The notes under the pieces are model-generated. The model did not search any database, had not been told where the DNA came from, and saw only the letters and a list, made by a program, of their open reading frames with translations. This document shows, in pieces, positions 1 through 9,710 of a stretch of 64,000 nt of DNA. The DNA lies in contig CM048572.1 in NCBI GenBank assembly GCA_026413225.1, positions 5,332,001-5,396,000 of the forward strand. Reading direction: 5' to 3'. The position numbers were made by a program, and so were the translations under genes. Every line of letters begins with the position of its first letter. Positions within the stretch are counted from its first letter, which is position 1. The stretch comes from Otis tarda. Its lineage: Eukaryota > Chordata > Aves > Otidiformes > Otididae.

Positions 1-890
1 CTAACTGTAGGGTATATACTTGGATCCACAGAAGTATAATGTTCTGACAGCTGTTTCCTTTGCTAGCAGTTTATTTAAGCACATTATTTGGTGCAATTTA
101 GACCTCATTCAGAACTGCTTCAAAAACTTAAAAAGAGTCATTTCTCCTACTGCTTGTCTGTCTGTCTGATACCACTCCAGTTTTCAGAGCTTCCAGTTCA
201 CAGTATCCTTTCAGCCATAGTTAATCAAACTCAAAGAGGAAAGGCATATGCTTTCAGGCTAGATTTAACCTTTATATGGGTGCCAGAAATTTTTTGGACA
301 TAGAAAGATATAAGAAGAAAATGCTTCTGTGGAGAATAGCAGGAGTGTATTGCTTTCATTTACAAGTGCTGCCCCAGAACTTGGATTATATGGAGCAAAT
401 TAACTGATTTGAATGAAATATGATTTGGGTTTAAAATTCTGTGGGAAATTATTTTTCTTTATGCACTAGCCCCTGGAGATCAGACGCATGCTCTCAGAGC
501 TGCAGATATCTTCAGGTACCTGACTCCTGTTGAAAACAGTGGGAATTAAATTCCTCATCACAGTAAATAAGGAGGTTTTTTGGAGTGAAATTATTTTACA
601 GAAGCAGATGGAAAAAGAGGGGTTATCCACAAGGCATTGTGGAGGTTTGTGTGATGGCAGAGATGGCAGAGGTGTCCCCTGCCTCGCTGTATTCTCTGCC
701 CATGTGCTGGGAGTGCCTAACACCGGCTCCCGAGATGATACAGTGCCCAAAAACAGGGAAAGCAAAGCTGGCTTTAGGTAGGTATCATGGACATATGTGC
801 CATTTGATGGCTGTCACTGGATTTAGGGACAAACAAAACACCAACTCAATCTGAACTCATGCCTAAAGTCTCCTGAGGCCTGAACAAGCA
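1..890. other. Unique noncoding stretch, nothing recognised
   Basis: AT-rich single-copy-looking DNA. The short open frames on both strands overlap each other, have unremarkable composition and match no family I know. I see no repeat, RNA gene or promoter in it. Confidence 0.6.
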
Positions 891-1125
891 TCATGTCTCG
901 TTTGCTGTTTGAGCCTCCTTGCTGGGCTGGCAGCTGACAGGAGCTTTTGCAGGCGGCGGCGGATGGGGAATCCTGGCAATAAAATAGTTTTGCAAACTGG
1001 GCTGAAGGAGGGTCATGTCACATTTCCACAACCCCCTGGCCCTCCCAGCCCAGAGCACTAAATGAGACAGAGAAATCCAGGGCTGTGCCCTGAAATCAGA
1101 GTTTCCAGCACCCTGACAAAAGGCA

Positions 1126-1225
1126 GAAGCCGTGCGTCTCGGTGCGCATCCCTCCCGCACCCACTGACCCAGCTGGCTGCACCGCCTGCGCCGGCCCTCC
1201 TGCCCCAACCTGCGTGTGCCGCAGG
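1126..1225. other. Small CpG-rich patch
   Basis: By hand count there are about ten CpG dinucleotides in roughly 100 bases (positions near 1130-1220), far denser than in the flanking AT-rich DNA. In birds such clusters mark either hypomethylated regulatory DNA or simply a GC-rich island. No TATA box, exon or clear splice donor follows it that I can defend. Just downstream (1287-1305) is a TAATTAAATTAA-type homeodomain-like string. Regulatory function is inference. Confidence 0.35.
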
Positions 1226-1619
1226 AGGGGCTGACATCAGTCTTACTCATGTGGCTCGGCAGCCAGAGATATCAATCTCCCAGGAGTAATTAAATTAACC
1301 AGATTTACGCAGGCATTCACCACATACTTTGGATTTTCCAGAGGGATGCCAAGATGTGGGGCTGAGCCGCGCGATGGGAGGGACGGGAAGGGGGACAGGA
1401 GGCTGGAGGTGGCTGTTTGGAGCAGAGCATGGCAGACATGTCTCTGCTCGCTGCCCCAAAGCCTTGTCTACCTCTTCATGGCAGCCAGCAAAGGGCTGTG
1501 GTGTTTCGGGAGGGGCCCTACCCTGCTGCAAATCTCTAGACAATCCTTGACTGGTGAACAGGTCTGCCCAGGCTGGGGGTGCTTCTACCCTCCCCGCGCT
1601 ATCAGGCTGCCTCTGATGT

Positions 1620-1900
1620 GGGAACTCTTCCCAAGTTATAAACTAATTTGTAGTGGGCAGCGGAGTGTTTGATGGTTGGAAGAGGGAGGGCAGGGAAGCA
1701 CCCCTGCACCCAGCAGCTGATCCACATATTTCAGCCAGCCGTCAGAGCTCGGCCCAGCAGATTAAACCGGTCAATCTGCTGCTAATATCTGAACTAGCTC
1801 AGTTTAAAGCAAGTTTAAGTGGATCTAATCTACAGTTCAGTCACAATACACCGTGTGCACTCAGCTATTTATTCAGTGTCACATCTTTCTCTTCATAGTA
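1620..1900. promoter_or_regulatory. Conserved-looking noncoding block (candidate enhancer)
   Basis: The block mixes several CpGs with TTTAAA-, CAGATTA- and TAATAT-type short motifs and has no low-complexity sequence, a texture typical of vertebrate conserved noncoding elements. A run around 1760-1830 carries repeated TTTAA and TCTAAT cores. No frame here encodes a recognisable peptide. Conservation cannot be tested from one sequence, so this is a candidate only. An alternative is a very old diverged repeat, because the TTTAA-rich pattern resembles the stretch at 32.7 kb. Confidence 0.3.
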
Positions 1901-1947
1901 ATTTAACCAGACCAGCTCACCCTAAGGAGACTAATTGCCTTGATGAG

Positions 1948-2075
1948 GTGTGTGAGGTTTAGCCGATGCTTCAAGTACCTGGGCAAGTCATTTTAAAAGC
2001 CCTATGACTCAGTTTATCCATCTGTGTCATGGGGCATTCCCTTTGTCTTGGTGCTGTTGAAAGGCATAAGGAGAT
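1948..2075 (+). repeat. MIR-type SINE remnant
   Basis: The stretch 1977-2041 follows the MIR core order: a GGGCAAGTCA block, then CTCAGTTTATCCATCTGT, then a GTCATGGGG block standing for the usual 'TAAAATGGGG'. MIR elements are ancient tRNA-derived SINEs with a core domain, active before the amniote radiation and found as degraded copies in birds. The tRNA-like head is not discernible and the tail fades after about 2075. I am confident of the class but not of the subfamily. Confidence 0.7.
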
Positions 2076-2819
2076 CTCGCAGAGACGTCGGGCTGCAGGT
2101 ATTCAGCGTCTCTCAGGGCTTGGTCATTAGGTCTTGACGAAGCCAACCTTGCTCATGAAAGGAGAGGCAGAGACTTTCAAGAGTCCAGCAAGACTACTCA
2201 GATGAGGAAGTGCTTTCAGCTGGAGAATTCGCTTGGTGAAGCGCTTTGATGCTCTTTGGAGAGAAGCAGCTATAACATGAGCATTCTTGCCCTTGCCTAT
2301 TTTAATGAAATATAATCAAGTTTGTTTTAGTGGGTTTTACTTCAAAATTTCCCTTTGTGTCTGAAGAAAACAAAGTGGCTTTGTCAGCTTTGCTTGTGAG
2401 GTAACAGAAGTATTATGTTTGAAAAGAAGCTGCAAAGGTGCAGTCTTTTTATTTAGTGGCACTTGGTACCATTCAATGGATGTTTCACCAGACTAGCAAC
2501 ATCTCATGTTTGTCTCAGAGCTAATTTTTGGTGCAGATTTCTCCAACCTTCAGAAACAGACACTGAAGTATAAAGTTTGTGAGAATCAAGGCTGAACAAT
2601 CCCCTTATATGTCTCTGCTGTCAGAATCATACAAATGCAAAGCAAGCGGGCAGTGCACTGGAGATGTGAGTTACTGCTCTCAGCTCTCCCACAAGCACGG
2701 GTAACTCAGGTCTAATTCTCTGTGCGTGTATTTCTTCAGCCTGTTTCTAATTTGCCTGCCTGTATGACAAGCACTTCAGAGACTGTCTGCTTTGTCTTGC
2801 TCGTTATACATAGCTGTCC
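2076..2819. other. Unique noncoding stretch, nothing recognised
   Basis: No recognised repeat, RNA gene or credible coding frame. Composition is mixed and AT-leaning. Confidence 0.55.
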
Positions 2820-3085
2820 TGGTTTTGACTGAGCATCCACCACCTTGCTGGGCAACCTGTGCCAGTGTTCCACCACACTCAGTGTAAAAAATTTCTTCCT
2901 TATGTCCAGTCTGAAGCTATCTCCTTCTATTTTAAAACTGTCACCCCATGTCTTATCACTACAGGCCCTGTTAAAAGGTTTGCTCTTATCTTTCTTATAG
3001 GCCCCCTTTAAGTAGTGGAAGGCTGCAATAAGGTCTCCCTGGAGCCTCCTTTTCTCAGACTGGTCCCTCAGCCAGAATTCTGGGG
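2820..3085 (-). mobile_element. CR1 LINE 3' region, truncated, antisense
   Basis: The plus strand reads like the complement of an avian CR1 3' end. It has a 'catccaccacc...gggcaacctgtgccagtg' section at 2835-2867, then 'aatttcttcctta' at 2889-2901, 'ggcccc(c)tttaagtagtggaaggctgcaataagg' at 3000-3032 and 'tctccctggagcctccttttctc' at 3033-3055. CR1 is the dominant bird retrotransposon and is usually 5'-truncated, as here. The terminal octamer repeats expected at the low-coordinate end are missing, so the 3' tip is decayed or lost. No coding sequence is retained. Divergence looks moderate to high, implying an old insertion. Confidence 0.9.
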
Positions 3086-3110
3086 GTCACTGAACACCCT
3101 TGCTTTTAGT

Positions 3111-5848
3111 GCCCTTATGGGATAACATTTCTAATGTTATAATTTCTAGATATAGAGACAAGGACAGTTTTCACAGAAAAAAAAAAATGCGACACTAGCC
3201 TGGCATAGCTACTGAACAACACCGCCTAATAAAGAACAAGGAAAACTCATCTTCCTGGCATCTTTGTCCATTCACCTGGCAGCAGAAGCGTTCGGTTTGC
3301 AAATGTCACTTTGTTATAACACTGTCCTTTGCTATCTACAAAATTTTATGCAGTAACAGTCATCGTGGACTAAAGTTCACAGTCCTGAGGGCCAATTCCA
3401 ATCTCACACAAGATGTTACCCAGTCTTTCCTGAATATTTTAATTCAGTTCCACATCTTGAACAATTCGGCACATGCTGGCTTGCAAAATCTCAGATTTTA
3501 TAGTGGGAGGGGGAAGAAAACAAGTAGCACTTTACATCACTCACACTAACCTACTAAGTGTGATCAAAAGTTAATTCTTTCAGCGTCCAAAAGACTATGA
3601 TAGAGCCTGACCCCACCTGTTGGATCGTCTCTTTTGCTGTTGCACGTCCACATATTGTGAAAGCAAATAAGCATGCATTGTCCGATTTTCTTTCCCTGTT
3701 AGCCTTTTCCAGTCTCTTTGGTTCAGGAGTACCAGCAGATCAGCATGCAGGAACTTAATGACAAATAAGCTCCCATCTTCACCTAAGCTCTCTCCATACC
3801 CCCTGTGCTTCTGTTGTTGCTGGAACCCAGTTCAGGACCTGTTGCAAATTGTTTATTTTATATTGCTCTATCAGGCACCATTTTGTACGGCCAGGATTAA
3901 TCCGCTGCCCAGGCAGAGCACTGGAGGGGAAAACAAATACTCAGCTTCTGAATAGAAAAGTGACTGGGAGAGAGATTGTGCGAGTTTACTGAGTGTTACC
4001 GTTACGAAACATCTGTGCTGTTTTGCAGTATTGTGCAGATAACCAGAAAGAAATTACTCTCCCAGAATGATGGGAGAAAATAGACAAGATATTTCTATAT
4101 CTCTCAGACTCAGGACGTTGTATCTCAACCACTGATGTATCTTTGGGGATTTCCCTTTCTGACCATAATATCAAAGTTAAAAATAGATCAGAAAAAATGC
4201 CACTTTTAAAATGAGATCTATTTTGCAGGTTGAGAGAAAACCATTGAAAAATCCCAGATCATTCTGCCAAGCCTATGAATTACAAATAGCAGACATGCTG
4301 GCTCAAGAAAATCCTTATTTGCCACCATTATCTTCTTTGCGATGTTTCTTGCAGATGTCAAGCTGCAGCGAGCTTAGCAGACTCCACTGATTTTCTTGGA
4401 CAAGATAATACCTTTCCTGAGAGACATCTTTACTCGAGAGACAGCTAGGAATAAATATGTCCTGCGTCTTCTCTGTCATAACTCATCTTTCCAGGAAGGC
4501 TCATGGAAGGACTTTGTGCTAAAACCGTTTTCTTGTTTAAAGCAGGAGTAAGCACCATCCAGTGCTAAGGTCTTTCAGCTTCTCCAAGACCCTGACTTGT
4601 AGCATGCGGGGACCTTCTTCTGAGGGACTCTTTTCCTCTTCATCCTGAACGTAGAGGGTCTCTCCTTCTCTCAGGCTGCCCGTTGGCTGTGCCCTGGTGC
4701 TGAAGGGGACTTGTTCCTGGTGTCAGAAGGACCACAGTTAGACCTCTGCTTCGTCTTCTGCAATATGTGACTACCACAAACATGAGACTTTGTTCACCCA
4801 TGTTAGATTGAGAAAGACAGTTATGGGTAGTTGGGGTTCTGCAGGCAAAGCACAGCTTTCAGCAGTACCTATTTTTACAGTTGTACCTGAGTGTCTCTTA
4901 AGATCACATCCTTCTACAAGTGACTGGGCTGGCTCCTGGTTACTGCACCTCTCTTTTCTCCTAATCTGGGCTTCTTTTGCCTAAGCTTTCTACTCTGGGA
5001 TATGCTGATGGACATAGTTACCTGGCTTACACATCCCCTCTGTTCTGCTGCATTATATTCTCCTGCAGAGACTGCTGATGCAAGCAATTTCAGAGTGGGA
5101 CCCTCTACAAGAAGAAATCTTGCACTTAAAAATCCCCTGTTCACAGCGTTCAAAATATGATCCCTTAATCAAAAGCATATTGCTAAAAATACTCCCAGTG
5201 CTTCTTGTGTTAATTCCAATAAAGAATAAACTTTCATGGCAATCTGTAAGTGGAGTGAGTTTTCAGCAAAAATATACACAAAGCAAAGAAAATCTATAAC
5301 TTTTAAGTAATTTAATCGAAAGGATACATTTACAACTTGCCAAGTATATTTCGGGAATGTTGTTAAACTAATGAATTCTGAGGAATGACACCATTTAGAT
5401 TCACCATGATAATGAGCAGGGAGACATCCCTTGTTGATCTCAATTTCTTCCCACTGGGAGCCTTATTAAGCCTGGTAGTGAGTTTTAGAAAGTTTTTGCT
5501 AGGAACGGGCTGTTAAGACCAAAGGAATACTATGCCATTAGAGGTGGAAACAGGCAAAATATTGGTGATAAGCAAGAACATTTTGAGTAAGTTGGGAAAT
5601 CTTGAAAAGACAAAGTTCTTTTTGAAGGGCAAATCAGAGGAATTCTTAGCATTAAAATAGTCTTTGTTTCTTCTTTTGTTCAGCTAGTCTAATAAATAGA
5701 GAAATCTTATAACTTTAGTGACCAATCACACGGTTCAGTAGAGAGCTCTTGAGCAAAGTCTTGCTGTGATCATGTCCATCTCCAGCTAAGCATAATTTGT
5801 TTGTACCATTTCCTTACTGGAGAAATACTCAACAAAGGAGAAATCATT
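3111..5848. other. Unique noncoding stretch, nothing recognised
   Basis: Single-copy-looking DNA with short chance frames only. A run of nine or more A residues occurs near 3178-3187. I see no repeat family, RNA gene or exon. Confidence 0.55.
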
Positions 5849-5869
5849 AAAAAAAAAAAAAAAAAAAAA
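5849..5869. repeat. Poly(A) run of 21
   Basis: A pure A21 homopolymer. The preceding sequence does not look like a retrocopied mRNA or SINE, and no target-site duplication is evident, so I treat it as a simple homopolymer rather than a retroposon tail. Confidence 0.9.
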
Positions 5870-7200
5870 GAGATCATGATATGTTCATGAAAATCTGTGA
5901 GTAGGAAAAAAAAAAAGATGATACATTCCTCCACAAGAAAAAGTCCATAATGAATAATTCAACTTGCTACACTAGTTACTGCAAGTCCTGCCCTAGTTAG
6001 CCAGCCTGCAGAATGCTGAGTTAATGAAGGCTACGGCTCTGACGGAGGAGGAGAAAGAGTATGATTTCTGTAGACTTAGAACTATATCTCTCTATCTATA
6101 TTTTAAACTTAATTAAGTGCAGTTAATAAAAATGAAGAAGCACATCCTCACTGTGCAGTACAGGAGTGCTCCATTTAATTCAACTGTTGTTTCTTGTGTT
6201 AAGAGTTGAGCAAATGCTTTTAAAGATTTGCTAAATCCAGTCTTTCCTTCTTGGACTGGAAGTTACCTTTACATCTCTACTGCCCAATCAGTCAAGAAAC
6301 GATAAAGGAAAAACCCCTGAAATTAGTAACAGCTTGACCTGAGTGTCTGCATAGTACTCACAATAATAACCCTTTGGTCATCAAAGGGATTCTCACTAAG
6401 CCTGGGAGGGTATAATTTTCTCAGGGGCCGTTGTGCATGTGATCCACAATGCTGTCTCATCAAGTAATCAAGCTCTATGCTGCCGCTGGGATGTGTTGAG
6501 TTACACAAAGAAAATTATGCTTTTTGCTTGTCCATAAAATGAGAGTTCAGGGGGGCTTTTTAGCATGGGAAGCATTAAAGAAAAAAAAAAAAAAAAAAGA
6601 AGGATGACATATTTTCCATCTCCAAATGTGGAACTGAAGAAGAAAAAAATCCTCTTCCTTTCTTCTTAAATAACAATGACCACAAGCAGAAGGGGACTGC
6701 TGTGAAAAGAGCAGAAAAGAGAACTTAAATGCACAACTCCAAAACAGACAAAGGGTAATTACAAGTTAGACATGACATAGGTGAAATGGCTTCTGCTTTT
6801 AAGGAAAACAGGACCAAGGAATGCAGAACAGTTATTTCTTTCACCAACCCAATCTCATCGTAACTCCAAGCAAGGGCTGGCACAAAGGCATTGCGGTTTG
6901 GCACTGTGAACCCAGCTGAGCAAATTGCCAGAGCACGTGCTCGTGTCCCATGAGAGTGGCATGTTAAATGTTCAACGTGAGCTTCGGGTGCTTTGATGAA
7001 CCTGAAGATTTTGATTATTTTAAGCAGTGTTTGTTTAGAGCTGGATATTTTTAATACTGTTAGTTATTTAGAGTGAGAGAGAGGTTTGCCCCAGTAAAAT
7101 GTGGTCATAGCTGCTTGCTAGTCTGGTCCTTACTACTGTCACTCTCAATTTATTCTGCTTTTCACTGTAATGTGAACAATTCATTGCTTTTATCTTCAGC
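5870..7200. other. Unique noncoding stretch with a second poly(A) run
   Basis: Contains an A18 homopolymer at 6581-6598 after a short G-run. Otherwise there is no recognised repeat, RNA gene or coding frame. Confidence 0.55.
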
Positions 7201-7270
7201 TAGACTTTAAGCTCTGGGGCTAGGGAACTTGTATATCATATCTGCAGTTATTTGCGTGTTATAAGCATTC
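7201..7270 (+). repeat. L2-like LINE tail remnant
   Basis: The string 'TAGACTTTAAGCTC' followed by 'GGGGCTAGGGAACTTGT' and a later AAGCATTC follows the order of the conserved L2 3' end (TAGACTGTAAGCTC, then GGGCAGGGA, then the closing block). L2 is an ancient CR1-clade LINE and no ORF is left. The match is short, so chance or a related MIR3-type tail is possible. Confidence 0.45.
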
Positions 7271-7309
7271 AGGTGGAATTCAAGAGGCATTCAGCTCCAG
7301 ATCAGCTCT

Positions 7310-7500
7310 ACTTTGCTGGAGTTGATGGAAGCTTTACCACTGGTAGGGTGGGTGGGAGAAGTAGGGTGGATCTCAGTGCTTCAGAAAATGTCTTCCACCA
7401 GTGCAAATAACTCAGCGACTCACGTTGGCAATGGCTGAGTGTGTTTTACTTTTGCCCTAAGTTAGTGGGAGTTTTGCTGTTGATTGAATCCAGGATTAAA
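7310..7500. repeat. Two scraps of an old sauropsid interspersed repeat
   Basis: Segments 7312-7342 (GGAGTTGATGGAAGCTTTAC) and 7459-7499 (GTTAGTGGGAGTTTTGCTGT then TGATTGAATCCAGG) resemble the 'TTGACTTCAATGGGAGTTTTGCC...GGATCAGGCC' pattern of an old repeat that I associate with turtles, crocodilians and birds. The assignment rests on recall of that pattern. I give no family name. Confidence 0.35.
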
Positions 7501-8253
7501 TGTTTGCATGTTTAGAGACCTCAGATTTATCTCATGTTCTCAGTGCACAGGGAGAGTCTCTTTACTGTTCAATCCATAAATTTGGTGTGTGTCAGATCGT
7601 CTTAATCTGCTGAGAAGCAGAGTTTGCTGCAGCCTGTGGCTTGAGAACCTGTCTCTTAAGGTCAAATCAGAGGTCACTTTTTGCTAGTTGAAAAATCACT
7701 ACAGCTGGGCAAATATTGCAAAAAGCATTTATCTAAGAGAGGCCGCGTGTTTGCTTCTGTGATACTTGCTTTCTGCAAACATTCACATAAGCAACCTTTT
7801 GTTTGCATAGTAAACCAAAGTATTGCAAAGACCATACGCTAGCTATGCTCACTTGGCTGTTTTGAAAGGTCCTTCAAAGGTCTGGACTGTGAAGATTACA
7901 TATGGACTAACAGAATAAAAATATTTTATTATCATGAAACTTCCTTGACTGTCAGAAATGGAAAATAAAATCTTGAAGTATTGTAGGATGTGTGATAGAA
8001 TTATGACAGCTGATAACTACATTTAATATCTTTATTCTTTTTGATCTTTGTAAAATGGAGATAATACTTTCTTAATGTGAAAGAACTGAATACAAGGATG
8101 AAATCACTCAAAATTTTGAGGTTCTCAGCTATTGACCTGGTGAAGGCTATGTAATAGGTAGGCAGATTAAAATGTTGATCAGTTAATGGACACATCAGTT
8201 AATGGCTAAGTTGTTCACAGAATAAAAGAGAGACACTTTAAAATAAATTTGCT
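7501..8253. other. Unique noncoding stretch, nothing recognised
   Basis: AT-rich DNA with short frames only and no recognised repeat or RNA gene. Confidence 0.55.
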
Positions 8254-8615
8254 TTGCCACCAATAGATTACAGTGCTAGTGTCCAGAATAGCAGCCAATC
8301 CCTCTCATTGTACAATACTCACAGTCACAGCTTCATCCTACCCCTAGAAACCTATGTCCCCCTCTACATCCTATTCTTCATCACCATTTTAGAGAAAGTA
8401 AATGATTCCACCTCTTCTTTCCCCACTTATTTATGTTTTGAGTCCTCACTACATTTTCTACAATTTGCATTGTGCAGGAATGAGTGTCCATTCACTTGCC
8501 TTTTTTAAACTCAGTCTCCACACAAGTGGTTTCCCTCTTCTTCTCTTATGATTTTGTGTCCTGTGACGATGTGCGCACTTCCCATCCCCCTCTCCGGTGG
8601 GTCACTGATGCATGA
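8254..8615. other. Pyrimidine-rich stretch flanking the decayed LINE
   Basis: The plus strand is strongly C/T-rich over about 350 bases. It lies immediately downstream, in the LINE's own orientation, of the decayed reverse transcriptase at 8616-9045. It could be the rest of that element, but I found no FADD-type motif on the minus strand where one would be expected, so I leave it unassigned. Confidence 0.4.
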
Positions 8616-9045
8616 ACAAGCCCCCACCTCTGCTCCCTGTGGTACTCCACTTCTCACCTCTCACCGTTACTCCATCTGTATCCATTTATCACCACTTTCC
8701 AACTTGTCTAACCTCAGTTACCGAGTCATTCTTTTTTTGTAGCCAACTGAGAATTTCACTATCAATGCCAAACTTATTAACCCTAAGTCTTTTATGCAGT
8801 AGTGTATGGAAGAAAAAAAAAAGCCTTGTGGAAGTCCAAGTCAATTATGTCTGCTGCTTCAGCCCTGTCAGCTCTCATTGTCACCTCCGCTCCAAGGAGT
8901 TAATCATATTTGCTGGGGATGACCTACTCTTCAGAAATGGATTCTGCTGACTGCCCTTGCTTAGCTTGCCATTGCAGGAGCCTGTGTGGCATCTATAATC
9001 TTTTCCAATACTAGGGGATATAGTATAATATTTCTCTAATGTTGT
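8616..9045 (-). pseudogene. Decayed CR1/L3-type LINE reverse transcriptase
   Basis: Read on the minus strand, three successive motifs of CR1-clade ORF2 reverse transcriptase survive. The first, at 8946-8908, reads QNPFLKSRSSPAN and corresponds to the family's QHGFRKGRSCLTN. The second, at 8854-8823, reads ADIIDLDFHKA and corresponds to the catalytic block VDVVYLDFSKAFD, with the metal-binding Asp kept. The third, at 8654-8631, reads RSGVPQGA and corresponds to TSGVPQGS. Further upstream in sense (about 9022-8996), VLEKIID fits the start of the finger region. Order and spacing (about 200 bases between the second and third motifs) fit the enzyme. A stop and at least one frame change fall between motifs one and two, and an A-rich expansion sits at 8811-8822. 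The copy is long dead. The FADD motif and both element ends were not found. Confidence 0.8.
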
Positions 9046-9209
9046 CATTCCTCCAGCCAACTGCCCCTTTATACCATTACTTTTGTCACCAATGAGAACT
9101 TGAGAGTGATTTTCCCCCTAAAGGCCTCTACCAAAATGACAGTGCCTATAATAGGCACAAATGCACAGAGCGAGGTGACGGTTGATGAGCTGCTGAACTC
9201 CAGAGAGAA
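9046..9209. other. Unassigned stretch beside the LINE remnant
   Basis: No recognisable motif. It may be further 5' sequence of the decayed LINE (finger region), too diverged to read. Confidence 0.4.
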
Positions 9210-9710
9210 AGAGTGGAGAGAATTTGCGGGCACCCGGGGTGAGCGAGAAGATGCTCAGCCGTGTCCCCGCCGCAGGTCAGGAGCAGCGCTGGGAACAGAG
9301 CTGGGTTTTCAATGTCCTTGGGCCTTGCTGTGACTCTGACTATTTTTATCCGGGAAAAAGCCCCAGCAGCCTCTTTGCAATGGTGTCCTCCAATGCGCGA
9401 GCAAAAGGTGCAGAGCTACATGTATATCATTTGGGTATTTCTGTTAACAAAGGCTAATCAAGCAGCAGATTGGAAAAGCAGAACTGACACATGTGATGAA
9501 TGTACGACAGGGCAGAGGGTGATCGCATGTAATGAAATATGTCAATTCAAGTCATAATAAAAACAATGAACTGAAGACCTGACAGGGAGGGTGGAATCCG
9601 TCTCCGCTAGCGCGAGCTGTCTGTGCTGATGCCCATAGGCTGGGCTGCGCCTGGCGTCGGGGCAAGGAGACACGTCCCCAGAGCGTGACCCACCACCCGC
9701 CACAGGCACT
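9210..9710. other. Two CpG-rich patches in AT-rich DNA
   Basis: Two short patches (about 9227-9300 and 9595-9705) carry about 7 and 10 CpGs by hand count, separated by ordinary AT-rich DNA. Together they could mark a small regulatory element or a weak, TATA-less promoter. No convincing first exon or donor is evident. Frames here are open in several registers because GC-rich DNA has few stops. Confidence 0.35.

Noticed and set aside
5849-5869. Poly(A) as a retroposon tail
   Set aside because: No retrocopied sequence or flanking duplication evident.
8612-8950. 112-codon plus frame as a gene
   Set aside because: It is the antisense of a decayed LINE reverse transcriptase.
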